From Selaginella moellendorffii (lineage: Eukaryota; Streptophyta; Lycopodiopsida; Selaginellales; Selaginellaceae), in NCBI RefSeq assembly GCF_000143415.4, contig NW_003314268.1, positions 1,873,243 to 1,937,242 on the forward strand: a stretch of DNA of 64,000 bases. The letters are read 5' to 3'. Under the pieces are notes generated by a model. That model was not told the origin of the DNA. It did not search any database and saw only the letters and a list, made by a program, of their open reading frames with translations. The translations under genes were made by a program, and so were the position numbers. The first letter of the stretch is position 1. Each line of letters starts with the position of its first letter. Below, in pieces: positions 21,177-32,843 of the stretch.

Positions 21177-21434
21177 CTAAGCGCTAGTGGACACCTCCTT
21201 TTTGGTACTCTCAGCAGTACTATCATCCTTCTCCGGGTCAGTTGTTTTGCTTTGGATTGTTGTTTTTGACGTTACTGGGGCGTTCTCGATAGTTGTTAAT
21301 GTTGTCGTTTGTTCAGAAAAATGATCACCTGGAGTATAGTACGGGGAGTTTGGAAGACTTATATATTCTACATCTTCACCTATCTCCTTCTCCGTCTCCT
21401 TTTCTGCCTCACTTACAGATTTTGTGCTTGCCAT
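21177..21434 (-). CDS. Small acidic element protein (copy B)
   Basis: 85-aa frame, same start MASTKSVSEAE and same end as copy A, with four or so substitutions and no frameshift. A palindrome (21148-21169) follows the stop as in A. It is the second of three open copies. Function unknown. Confidence 0.5.
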   Translation of the reverse strand: MASTKSVSEAEKETEKEIGEDVEYISLPNSPYYTPGDHFSEQTTTLTTIENAPVTSKTTIQSKTTDPEKDDSTAESTKKEVSTSA

Positions 21435-22074
21435 GAGAACGCTCTTCACCCTAAAATATGGAGTTCATTGTGTTATTAAAGGAAACCAACACACACGCTG
21501 CAAGGGAAATATGGTACATAAAGCACGTAAGCCCACAATATGGGTTTATGTGCCATTAATATGGGCCACACGCCATATTATTAGATTTATGCATGTGTGA
21601 TTGGTAAATGCATATGTCACATCATCTTTGTTTTACCTCACACACTATATCAGGCCTAATGAACCATATCACATGTGTGCACATGCTATATATATGGAGA
21701 AGTATTATGCAAGGATAGAAAAATTCAATGCATGATTGTGGAGAGCAATGGCATGAAGCCACATGCTAAATAACATTTTAGAGAAAGAATTAAAATAGAA
21801 ACATGCAAACAGTACTGAGTGGACCAAGACTTAGAAGTGCACAATTGAATGAGGTATTTCTAATAAATATTTCACTCACCTCATATAAGAATGGCTACCA
21901 CTCTCAAATGGCATATCGCATCATGCCATCACCTTGCAATTTGTTATAACAATCCGATGAATTCATATTCGGCTTGTTCACCTTGAACTTTAAGTAAGAT
22001 TTGCTAGAACAACTAAGAATTTATACTTGTTATTTGTATCATCTCACCTAGGAATGGCATAAGGCCACATGCCA

Positions 22075-25000
22075 TCACGCCTCCTCTGATTCAGATTCGG
22101 ATTGTTCACCTTGAAATAAAATACATTAGAAACTTAGTAAAGGAATATTAATGAATCTCACCTTGAACTCGGGTTATGAATGCTCTTGCTGCATCTCTTG
22201 CATGGTCTGGCAAGGTGATGGTGGCACTCTACTTCCGCATCCAACCATGCACAACATTATCCACCGATATGCTCATGCTGGGATCCCTTGGATTCAGCAC
22301 CCATCTCTTTTCTAGGCAATCCTTCGTATATCCGGAACTTGGCTTGAACCACTCCACAGTTACATTGAAGGAGTTAGCTTCCGCGTCCTCCTCTGCATCA
22401 ATGATGCAGCGGCCCACCCATATCATTTGTTTTTTATTACTGGGTCTGACAAACACGACCATTCCTTTGCAGACCTGTACTGGATTGAATGCTGAATCCA
22501 GCTTCTTGTTCCTCGGCCCACAATAGTGATCCTCAACATCGTTATCTGTCACTGCATTTCCAGAGGACATTATTCTGCTACTATCTGGTGCTCTGGGTTC
22601 TGGCCAAAAGGACTCTTCCAATTCTTCATATACAACCGGCCCATTTTGGATAGCAGATATAATCTTCTCCCAGTATTCGAGCAAAGGCTTGCACCTCTTA
22701 AAATAGGATTCTCCACTAAACACCAACCCCCTCTTCCAGAAGGCAATATGCTGTCTAATCCCGGCCACTATACTTTCCTGGTCTTTGAGTCCATCCGGGT
22801 GCATCGGCCGTGGGGAACCCTGAGGAATCATAGGTTCCCCAGTTATGGGATCTCTCTTGAAGAGTTCAATGCCATCCACTGGCAGCCACACTATGTCCCA
22901 TTCTCTCATCTTGTACCCCATCACTGGAGCACCGTCACGCATGCTGAAATGAAACTGAAGAGGCTTGGAGTGGCCAATCAGCATTTCGGATCCGCCCCTG
23001 ATGTAGCCTCTTACAAACCCCTTAAAGTCTGGAACCTCTGTCACAAGTGCAGCTTCAACAGTGCCTTTGATGCAATTTTGGAATTCATCGTAGAGTTGTG
23101 GGAGGGTGAGGACATTGGATTGCCGGAGGGACTCTGCTAGGTGACTGAACATGGCATCGACGTCTTCATGAGTGTGCCCAACCATGAGAAAGCCAAGTGT
23201 AACCGTTTCAAATATGCCTTTGGCAACAAGCATCGCCAAGTACGCGAAGACGTACATGTTTTTGTTCTCACTGCCAGCATTGTCTGTTTGGAGCAGAAGA
23301 TGGGGTGGAAGGCCACATCGGCCGCAAGAACTTCCTTGAGATTCTGCTTCGTTTGGATGAGGCTGTGCATTCACCGGGCGACCAGCCTCGTCGGAATGGC
23401 ATGAGGCCTCACGTGATAACCCTACAATCTGACGGCCAACATATTCACTGGGATGGCATGGGGCCCCACGCGATACTGCAAGCCTTTGCTCCTCCTCCAG
23501 CTGAACCCTGTATGGGGTTCGATCGACAAGGGCCTTATGCAAGGGTTGGCCGTTCAGCTTAGTCTGCGCACTTTGCAGAGACCTTAAGTGTTTTGCTAGG
23601 GACGCAATCATCATGTTTGCACCCCCGCCACCCCATAGAGGTACAAAGAAGTTCCCATAGTTCTGGGCACCATGCCCATGAGCGATTATGCCAAACAGAG
23701 ACACAGGCAGCTGCATGGATGAAGAGATTGCCTTGGGGGCAGGATTGAGTCGAGGTAAGCACGTCTTTTTCTGGTCCATTTTATCGTGGATGATGCAGAG
23801 GTAAGAGTCAGGTCTCTCCATGGAGAGAATCCTGTTATGATAATATGCAGTCCTGCAGCTTCTCTGCTCGATGTTGTGGTCGAGCCGCCTTCTAACCAAC
23901 GTCTCTCACTCTTGAGCGCTGCAAGAATTCTTCGACAAAGCCATTTTGATAGCAGTGCACTCGTCACACTTTGAAAAGCTAGAGTACTTTCCTATACTCA
24001 CATCCCTGAACCTATTGCTCCACAATCTACTAAATCTAGATTGGCTCAGCTTCCTGTAGCCATTACTCTGGAGTTGCCGATTCACATCTTCCAATATGGC
24101 CCCCTTGGTATACATGGAAGGGAGAACTCATTGGGTGTCTCGTGTTCCATCTTCCAAGAGGCGGGTTTTATGTGGTTGCTGCTCGCTATATGTCTCGACA
24201 AACCTCTTGAAGATTGCCTCTCCATATACAACATGACCCTTGGTTTTGTGCGTACCGTCATTCCCATGGACTGCCTGTTGAACCCTTTGTTCCTCGAACT
24301 CAGTTTTGATTCTGTAGAATGTGGTTCGAGGGACTCCATAAATGATTCTCCATGCCTTCATGCAGACCAAACCCCTCTGGAAGACCATGCCCCCCACCTG
24401 ATGTTCTGAAGCATCAACAGATGACCGTAATGCCTCATACACAAAATTGCGAGCTGCCTTCCAGGACAATGTCTTGTATCTTGCTCTCTCCTCTTCAATA
24501 GCATCCTAATCAGCATGTTGACAGCACCTCCTCTTGCAACAAGCAACTGTCGAGACCATTCGAACCTCCATCGCCATTTTCTGCCTTTTCGGTTCGTTGC
24601 TCAGATCCCTTTGGCTGCGCTTTAGGAAGGTGTACTTTCTTTTCCCATGAAGAGATGTTCTGTCATTAGTTGTAGTGGTGTTTGATTGTGAATCCTTCAC
24701 ATTCTCAAACACTAAGTGCCTCAATTTCCACTGCACAATGCTTCCAATAGTCAGACTGTTTTCTTCTGTGTCAACAACCTCTAAAATCGCAACTCCAATA
24801 TCATCCCAGCCCAATTCTTGATTAGCAACTGCATCTCTTGGATCGACAACTGTGGCTAAGCCCTCAGCTACCACCTCCCCCTCAGGGTTGTTTAGAAACA
24901 CCTTTGCTTGAATCCATTTAGCACGGTTCTTAAGATCCACGGAGGGAACATGCATCACACTTGCGCTGTCCCCAACATCTGCTTTCTTCTGAAGATTTTT

Positions 25001-25216
25001 CAAGGCAACAACAACATTTACCCCGACAACCATCTCTCCTCGTTCAATAGCGACCACATTCCCATCGAAGACAGTCTCTACTGATACAGCAGCATTGCCT
25101 TCCCCAAGCCTTTGACAGTGTATAACAAAGTTCCGATCCATAGACACAAGGGTCCCTTTTGCAACTCTCTTCCCACCATTCAAAATGTAAACCTTTTCCC
25201 CAACCCTGAAGGCCAT
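22075..25216 (-). pseudogene. DUF7869-type transposase-like gene, copy B (broken, full length)
   Basis: Keeps the 5' coding part lost in A. It starts MAFRVGEKVYILNGGKRVAKG, followed by IHCQRLGEGNAAVSVE, a DUF8039-like beta unit; a second such unit ends SIVQWKLRHL. Then come the basic nuclear-signal-like EPKRQK, FSKCDECTAIKMAL, MDQKKT, the LLLQTDNAGSENKN core and GHTHEDVDAMF. Introns as in A (about 23363-23476 with two palindromes, and one near the 3' end). Stops relative to A: TGG to TAG near 24509, CGA to TGA near 24128, CGA to TGA near 23904, CAG to TAG near 22229. All are C:G to T:A. A and B are broken at different sites. Confidence 0.78.
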
Positions 25217-26479
25217 TCTGAAAGTGCAGAAAAGAAGTTAAGACCATACAAAAAATGATTGGAGAATGGCCTAAATCATAACATACCAAACAACCTCAAT
25301 AGCATTAGGCCACATGCCATTATTCAAACATGCTATTGACACCCACGTGAAATTTCGCATTCACAAAATTGGCATGAGGCCTCATGCCATCTTGATATAC
25401 ACACAGCTGCAGGCAAGTAAAAACATACATGACAATACGCTAGCCATGAAATTGCAAGGGCCCAAGATGGCATGTGGCCTCATGCCATTTCTAAATGTGG
25501 TCGTAAGCCATTCCATGGTGAACATACCAGGAAGCACAAGTGCCGAATATCAAGAGGAAGCGGTAGCCACACCAAAGACAGTGCCGCTCGCAACACCGCA
25601 ACTGCTCGTAGCGCCACTCGCACAAACTGCCACTCGCATAAACTGCAGCTCGCAATGGCGCTCACAATGCCGCAACCACTTGTAGACGCATAAACCACAG
25701 CTCACAACGTCGCTTACACAAGCAGCGCTCACTGCACTCAGCGGAACCAAGAACACGGCGCACAAAAATGATAGACCTAGGAATGAGTTCGAGAAGTCAA
25801 AAATAACACACGCTTGAACGTCACATCAAATCCTCTGACAAACCAGATCTTATGATTCCTCTGACAAATTTCAAACTGAGTAGCTTCTAGACTTTGCTAT
25901 CGGAGGTTGAACTTTGTCACATCATGTCCTTGCCTCGATCCAGCTGTGCCATGTTAGTGATTCGAACTTTGCCATGCCGTGTCAGCGATCTGCACCAAGA
26001 TTATTCGCCGTGTAAAGGAATAATTATGCTGTGTGTGTACATCCATTTATGGCAATATAAGGCCACACGCCATTCAAAGAATAATGCTAGTCAAGCATTT
26101 TTTGGTGCATTTTTTGGTTCAAAATTGCATGAGCCCACACGCTATAAGTTTACCTGTACCAAAAATAGAAACAGCTTTATTTACTTGGGAATTTAAGTGG
26201 TTGAGGCATTTTTAAACTTACAAACACATGCCCTACTTACATTCCTTTGGTTGCTTAAAATTCAAAAATATTATAAACCTTTCTTTTTGCATTTTCAATG
26301 TTTTCAATTATGGTTTTTGATTTTCGCAGGACCAACCTAGTAATCTATTTGCATCCCGTCATGTTTATAGCTAGCTTTCATTTGTCCCCTTCGCTAGCCT
26401 GAGATACATCTGCTCGGCATCTACCTCTTACAACATTTGCCCAGAAAGGGCATCTTTCTTCACGTAGCATTTGCCACAT

Positions 26480-26506
26480 GTTTAGGGTTTAGGGTTTAGG
26501 GTTTAG
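26480..26506. repeat. Interstitial telomere-type tract (TTTAGGG)3-4
   Basis: Three to four perfect plant telomere units, GTTTAGGG repeated, ending TTTAGCAATTC. The equivalent place in A has fewer units and an intervening TTAAGGAGGG. Too short to be a chromosome end. Confidence 0.8.
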
Positions 26507-27563
26507 CAATTCAGTAGCTTGATAAACATGCAAATACAGAACTTGATGCAAAATCCTTTGATATGTCACAATGCTCCTAGGACCATAAACACATTTCAAT
26601 AGAGAAGGTCCTTTTATTTCATAACTCTTTACGTAGATCTTGGTGAAACCAGAGTTAGTGAAGTTAGTTTCTTGTGATCCCGCATCTGATTGTGATGTCC
26701 CTTTGCAGTGTCGATGGAAAGGTCAATGCACATCAAACTATAAAATCTTGGAGCAAAATAACGGTCGGATCTATGGCAAATGCCCCTGAAACATTATAAA
26801 GCTCGTGTGGTCTCATGTGGTGTCCGATCGAGATGCTTCTTTGCAGGGTCATCAAGAAGGACATTGTATACCATTCTTTATTTAGCTGAACATCTTGCAT
26901 TTTTGGAATTACAAGATGCTTTGGAATATCCAATCATGCATGGTATAAATATAGCGAGGGTATTAAATGATATCCCAATCATGATCTTTCTTTTGGATTT
27001 CGCGTGCATGCAGTCCGAGGAATGATGACGTTGCGGATTTCTTTTGGATTTCACGTGCATGCATGCGCGCGGCGATCCAGAAATTAATGGTGGCGCCCAA
27101 GTCCGAGGAATGATGACGTGGCGGGATTACCAACCGTCGTGACATTTCGCGCGTGTGAGGTTAGGTTTTGCATTTTGCTTCATATTCGCGCTCGCACACT
27201 CGCGCTCGCATCGTGCTCCCACTCGCGATCACGCTCACATTCGCGCTCATCTACCTTCTCTACAGGTTTCTCGTGTGCATCGGCGTCCACTCGCGCTTGG
27301 ATCACACTCGCGCTCGCATCGCGCTTGCATCGCACTCGTGTGCATCAGCGTCCACTTCAAGACACACCCAGTTTGTAACTTCGCCGCCAACTCCGCCGCC
27401 CACTCCGCCACCCACACGCAGCCCACTTGGCGTCCCGGGAGATTTCAGTGCCACTCTCCAACTGTAAGTGGCAGAGTAGCCTTGCTGCTACGATCCGCTG
27501 CACACACAGTGCACATTTGCCAGCGAGTCCGGCCTCGATTGTCATGCCTCCATTCGGCTTCAA

Positions 27564-27974
27564 ATGGTAAGTCTTTTAGGCCAAGTAGAAAATGGCATGA
27601 GGCCACATGCCATTCAGTAGCAACATTGGCATGCACCGATTGGGCTCTCGAGTGTAGTCCGGTTACAGATGGCGTGTAGCCTCACGCCATCTTAGGATGC
27701 AGCCTCAAGACATCTGATGCAGTGGTGAATGGCGTGTGGCCTCACGTTATTTCCAGCTGCTAGCTTTTCATCTGTCAGCTCTAATTGTTGTGCATTTATG
27801 AACAGGCGAGGAATTGCGTTCTTCTTCCAGCCACTGTCAATGTGGATGCAGAGAAGGGGGAGGAGCTCACTAGTTGGACTTTCGGGATGGAAGGCGAGGA
27901 TCTGAGGCTGTACAACACAGATGGTGGGAGAAAAGAATGCATGGGGATCCTCATCCAAGTGACAGACACTCCAT
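27564..27974 (+). pseudogene. 5' part of the ParB-like gene (half B), truncated by deletion
   Basis: ATG at 27564-27566, an intron to 27805 with three palindromes, then MARNCVLLPATVNV-type coding up to ...VTDTPS. There it runs into the opposite-strand sequence of the FCP1-like gene's first exon. The frame stays open for about 57 more codons across the junction, giving an accidental chimera. TATA box conserved at 26944. Confidence 0.7.
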
Positions 27975-28850
27975 CCAGTGGGAAGTCACTCCAGTCCCAC
28001 TCTGCTGCAGGACCAATAACAAGGGCGAGTGTGAAGATGCGGACATTCGTCGGTACCTTCTTCTTAGCCATTATCCCATGGATCTCCCGCATCTCCTTGC
28101 CTTTCAACCGAGCCTTCACCTCGTTCAAGGCCTTCCAGAACTTGTGATAGGATTCGGAGTCATAGATCATATAGTGGATTGAAGATTCCACCTCCGCAAG
28201 TCCCACCATTAAGTCAATGATGGAGCTGACTTCGTCTGCATGAGTGATCTCCTCGTTTGTGAAGTCCATCACACAAAAGATGTTCTTGACCTACTCATCT
28301 CCGCGGGAAACGATGCTCCTCCACCTTTGATCCTCATCCGAATTCACATATACCTGGTAAGGTTCTCGATAGGCCTCTTCTGCGGGGTGGAGCTGTTTCT
28401 GAAGCCGGCGGTCGACATCCCTCTTAATGAAATTTGGATACTGATCCAACTTCTCAGCTTTACTTTTCGTGGCATCCCGCAGCAGATCGATGAACTTGGG
28501 AGCCCGCCTCAGATCCTCGTCAATGTCTTCATTTGACAACTCCAGCGCTTCCATCATCTCTTGCGTGGTGTCGATGCTCACCCTCTCCACAGCCACTTGC
28601 TCAAAGATCCAATCCTTCAATAGCGCACGAGCTCTCAGAGTCGTACACAAGTCCTCGTATGTCACAATATGGCCGGGAGTCATTTTGGTCTTGTTGAAGA
28701 CTACCTCACCACGTAGAAGAGCATTAGCCACTGTCAGAAGGTCGTCATCGTCTAGAGACCGCGAGAAACGCAAGGCGTTGAGCTTCAAATCATTGGGCTT
28801 CCGGCCGTCCTCCACACCCATTGAGTTTAGTAACTCCCTGTCATGGTACC
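27975..28850 (-). pseudogene. Fragment of the FCP1-like gene's first exon (half B)
   Basis: Matches 18288-19150 of element A (for example LNALRFSRSLDDDDLLTV and YVNSDEDQRWRSIVS). It is interrupted by a CAG to TAG change near 28290 relative to A and truncated at both ends by rearrangement junctions (about 27975 and 28838). It differs from A by several substitutions, including a changed stretch around 28500-28525. Confidence 0.75.
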
Positions 28851-30437
28851 TCCTCAGCACATCTACCCATTTGTCAAAAACAACTTTTGTCGCGAGTAGA
28901 ATGTTATGGATGCTAAGTGTGTCATTGACCCCCAGTGTTTTCGAGAGAAGACTCGAGAATTCCTACAATGGAAATGGCGTGAGGCCACATGCTATGCCAC
29001 ATGCAACGAGGCTTACCTGCCAGGCGCTAGTTGCTAGTGCACGTCCTTGTCCTAGTTTTTGTGGCTTCTTCAGTTGAACCCAGAGCTTCCGTGTTCATGC
29101 CAATGTCTCGTGCAAACCCGATTTGTAGCATGTTTCTTGCTTGACATTCTGCACGTGGGAGATGTATATGATAGATCGGAGGGGCGAGTTGCCTTTTATC
29201 AGGCGGACAACTCTTGTCTTGAAGACTTTCTTCACCTCCTCGCCCACCATAATATCCACAACTATCTCTTGCATCGCCAAGCTAAAATGCTGCCTAGAGA
29301 CGGCATAGAACCGGATGTTCTGATCGTCCAACACCTTCCTATTGATCAAGTCTGGAAACCTCGTCTCGCCCTTCATTGTTCGGTAGTAGGGGATCACGTC
29401 TGGGATGTCGGGTGTTACTGGACTTGCCAGCATCTTCTGCTTCAGTTTCTCCACCCACTCATCAGATACAAGCCTGTGGTTGTATTTGCTTTGGATGTCG
29501 ATATGGCTCACGTCGATTGTATATACTTTTTTGGAATAGTAACAAGTACTATTATCTGTGACGATTTTTGCTGCCTCTTCTTGCTCTTTCTGCTCTTTGC
29601 GGCTCTTCTTTTTGGTGGGTGTAGTGTTCGAACCCGAGGCAATGGCATCACCGAGTAGCTTCTTTTTTGGAGCAGGAGAGTCGGACGTCGGCTTGAGCTT
29701 GACCACCCTTTTCTGCTTCGGAGTAGTTTCCAGATCGACCCCCTTCCCCTTCGCTTCGCGAACTGGAGGCACTCTCAACAGCTCAATGTTGGAATATAGT
29801 TTTTGAACATCGCCATAGGTGAGGTCCGTGGATTCCATGTGATCTTCATAGACCCGCAGCGTCTTTGAAATTGTGGGCCTCCTGGACAACCTCTCCCTAG
29901 CTCCCTCTAGGAATTCCTCATAGCCGTTGCCCCCCTCCGGGAAGCCGCTAGGATGTGCAAGGTGGATCTTGAAGGCGGACGCTGTCTCTACCACAAGTGC
30001 CAGTCCATATTCTTGCATGGAACTGCATGGAGTGTCTATCACTTGGATGAGGATCCCCATGCATTCTTTTCTCCCACCATCTGTGTTGTACAGCCTCAGA
30101 ACCTCGCCTTCCATCCCGAAAGTCCAACTGGTGAGCTCCTCCCCCTTCTCTGCATCCACATTGACAGTGGCTGGAAGAAGAATGCAATTCCTCGCCTGTT
30201 CAGAAATGCACAACAATTAGAGCTGACAGATGAAAAGCTAGCAGCTGGAAATAACGTGAGGCCACACGCCATTCACCACTGCATCAGATGTCTTGAGGCT
30301 GCATCCTAAGATGGCGTGAGGCTACACGCCATCTGTAACCGGACTGCACTCGAGAGCCCAATCGGTGCATGCCAATGTTGCTACTGAATGGCATGTGGCC
30401 TCATGCCATTTTCTACTTGGCCTAAAAGACTTATCAT
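28839..30437 (-). pseudogene. ParB-like gene, copy C (inverted)
   Basis: Same gene as 12611-14280. The CGA codon that is a stop in A is intact here, but another CGA is now TGA (near 29095). The splice donor after the ATG has changed from GT to AT (ATGATAAGTC at about 30428-30437), also a G to A change. The 54-bp palindrome intron is kept (28963-29016), with a TTGTAG acceptor. The 3' end, about 20 codons, is lost at the B/C junction. Confidence 0.7.
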
Positions 30438-32301
30438 TTGAAGCCGAATGGAGGCATGACAATCGAGGCCGGACTCGCTGGCAAATGTGCACTGTGTGTG
30501 TAGCGGATCGTAGCAGCAAGGCTACTCTGCCACTTACAGTTGGAGAGTGGCGCTGAAATCTCCCAGGACACCAAGTGTGGGTGGCAGAGTGGGCGGCGGA
30601 GTTGGCGGCGCAATTACAAACTGGGTGTATCTTGAAGTGGACGCCGATGCACACGAGCGCGATGCAAGCGCGAGTGTGATGCAAGCACGAGTGGACGCTG
30701 ATGCACACGAGAAACCTGTAGAGAAGGTAGATGAGCGCGAATGTGAGCGTGATCGCGAGTGGGAGCGCGATGCGAGCACGAGTGTGCGAGCGCGAGTACG
30801 AAGCAAAATGCAAAACCTAACCTCACACGCGCGAAATGTCACGACGGTTGGTAATCCCGCCATGTCATCATTCCTCGGACTTGGGCGCCACCATTAATTT
30901 CTGGATCGCCGCGCGCATGCATGCACGTGAAATCCAAAAGAAATCCGCAACGTCATCATTCCTCGGACTGCATGCACGTGAAATCCAAAAGAAAGATCAT
31001 GATTGGGATATCATTTAATACCCTCGCTATATTTATACCATGCATGATTGGATATTCCAAAGCATCTTGTATTTCCAAAAATGCAAGATGTTCAGCTAAA
31101 TAAAGAATGGTATACAATGTCCTTCTTGATGACCCTGCAAAGAAGCATCTCAATCAGACACCACATGAGACCACACGAGCCTTATAATGTTTCAGGGGCA
31201 TTTGCCATAGATCCGACCGTTATTTTGCTCCAAGATTATTTTGCTTCAAGGTGAACAATCTGAATCTGAATCAGAGGAGGCGTGATGGCATGTGGCCTTA
31301 CGCCATTCCTAGGTGAGATGATACAAATAACAAGTATAAATTCTTAGTTGTTCTAGCAAATCTTACTTAAAGTTCAAGGTGAACAAGCCGAATATGAATT
31401 CATCGGATTGTTATAACAAATTGCGAGGTGATGGCATGAGGCGATACACCATTTGAGAGTGGTAGCCATTCCTATATGAGGTGAGTGAAATATTTATTAG
31501 AAATACCTCATTCAATTGTGCACTTCTAAGTCTTGGTCCACTCAGTACTGTTTGCATGTTTCTATTTTAATTCTTTCTCTAAAATGTTATTTAGCATGTG
31601 GCTTCATGCCATTGCTCTCCACAATCATGCATTGAATTTTTCTATCCTTGCATAATACTTCTCCATATATATAGCATGTGCGCACATGTGATATGGTTCA
31701 TTAGGCCTGATATAGTGTATGAGGTAAAACAAAGATGATGTGACATATGCATTTACCAATCACACATGCATAAATCTAATAATATGGCGTGTGGCCCATA
31801 TTAATGGCACATAAACCCATATTGTGGGCTTACGTGCTTTATGTACCATCATTCCCTTGCAGCGTGTGTGTTGGTTTCCTTTTATAACACAACGAACTCC
31901 ATATTTTAGGGTGAAGAGCGTTCTCATGGCAAGCACAAAATCTGTAAGTGAGGCAGAAAAGGAGACGGAGAAGGAGATAGGTGAAGATGTAGAATATATA
32001 AGTCTTCCAAACTCCCCGTACTATACTCCAGGTGATCATTTTTCTGAACAAATGGCAACATTAACAACTATCGAGAACGCCCCAGTAACGTCAGAGACAA
32101 CAATCCAAAGCAAAACAACTGACCCGGAGAAGGATGATAGTACCACTGAGAGTACCAAAAAGGAGGTGTCCACTAGCGCTTAGGCTTATAATGGCGTGTG
32201 CCCTCATGCCATTTACTTGATCACCAAATACCTTTTTCCCTTTGCACTAGTATATCTTAATACCGGTCTGAGAAATAGAATGGCATGTGCCCTCAGGCCT
32301 T
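28974..32301. repeat. 22-bp palindrome family, copies in half C
   Basis: Clear copies start at 28974, 30251, 30311, 30388, 31285, 31431, 31591, 31671, 32191 and 32280, plus partial sites near 31784 and 32599. The copy at 30388-30409 reads ATGGCATGTGG / CCTCATGCCAT. Confidence 0.88.
31926..32183 (+). CDS. Small acidic element protein (copy C)
   Basis: 85-aa frame, same start and end as copies A and B. Upstream the frame stays open for 34 more codons, but without conservation evidence I choose the shared MASTKSV start. A palindrome follows the stop (32191-32212). Confidence 0.5.
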   Translation: MASTKSVSEAEKETEKEIGEDVEYISLPNSPYYTPGDHFSEQMATLTTIENAPVTSETTIQSKTTDPEKDDSTTESTKKEVSTSA

Positions 32302-32843
32302 TTACTAAATCACCTTTGAAAGAAATGCAAGCCTCTATGTCGTAAAAAAAAGGTACTAGAGAAATTCCTTAATAATATGAATATTATTTAGTTTCATGAA
32401 AATGCACTAAGGGTCAAATGAGTTAAATGACTTCTCCAGACTAGCAATGCCTCTTGCTACACCTTCACAATTAGATTCGTTAGAAAAAGATAACATTGAA
32501 TAATATCTAAATGTTCTCACCATTAAGTTATATGTCTGGCTAATAGGAATGACGTTCATCTTGGAAAGCTCACCACACGCTCAATGAACAAACAAATAGT
32601 GTGTGCGCGCATGCCATCACTCTTCTTTAGCTTCAGATTCGGCTTGTTCACCTTGACAATGAGATTTATTATACAACTAGATGGACTCAGTCTGGACACA
32701 AAGTCACCGCGCTAGTCACCATGCCCCAGATATGTCTAGCCCCTGGACAAAAAATATATAATTTCAAGTCATTTTCAAATACTTGAAAATTTGTACCTAG
32801 TCCCATTTTACTGAATAAATCCCACTTTAACGAAATAGAGCTT

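Larger units (their letters stand above)
20743..27750. repeat. 22-bp palindrome family, copies in half B
   Basis: Clear copies start at 20743, 21059, 21148, 21748, 21908, 22054, 23396, 23453, 25299, 25369, 25467, 26124, 27592, 27669 and 27729. The copy at 25467 lies in A's counterpart at 10797 with a restored right arm; the comparison shows single-base transitions within arms. Confidence 0.9.
20517..32843. mobile_element. Element BC: head-to-head composite of two deleted copies
   Basis: Both ends carry the terminus AAGCTCTATTTCG in inverted orientation. Left half B (20517 to about 28838) follows A's order, with a deletion that joins the start of the ParB-like gene to the middle of the FCP1-like gene's first exon (junction about 27975). 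Right half C (about 28839-32843) is inverted: ParB-like gene, then a junction near 31238 that removes the DUF7869-type gene, then the left end of the element. The halves share inverted homology of about 1.6 kb (20517-22100 with 31250-32843) and about 1.2 kb (26750-27975 with 30010-31238). Confidence 0.8.

Noticed and set aside
26480-26506. Chromosome end
   Set aside because: Only three to four telomere units, embedded inside an element present in another copy.
27785-28147. 120-codon frame in half B as an intact new gene
   Set aside because: It crosses a deletion junction joining opposite-strand sequence of two genes; the open frame is accidental.
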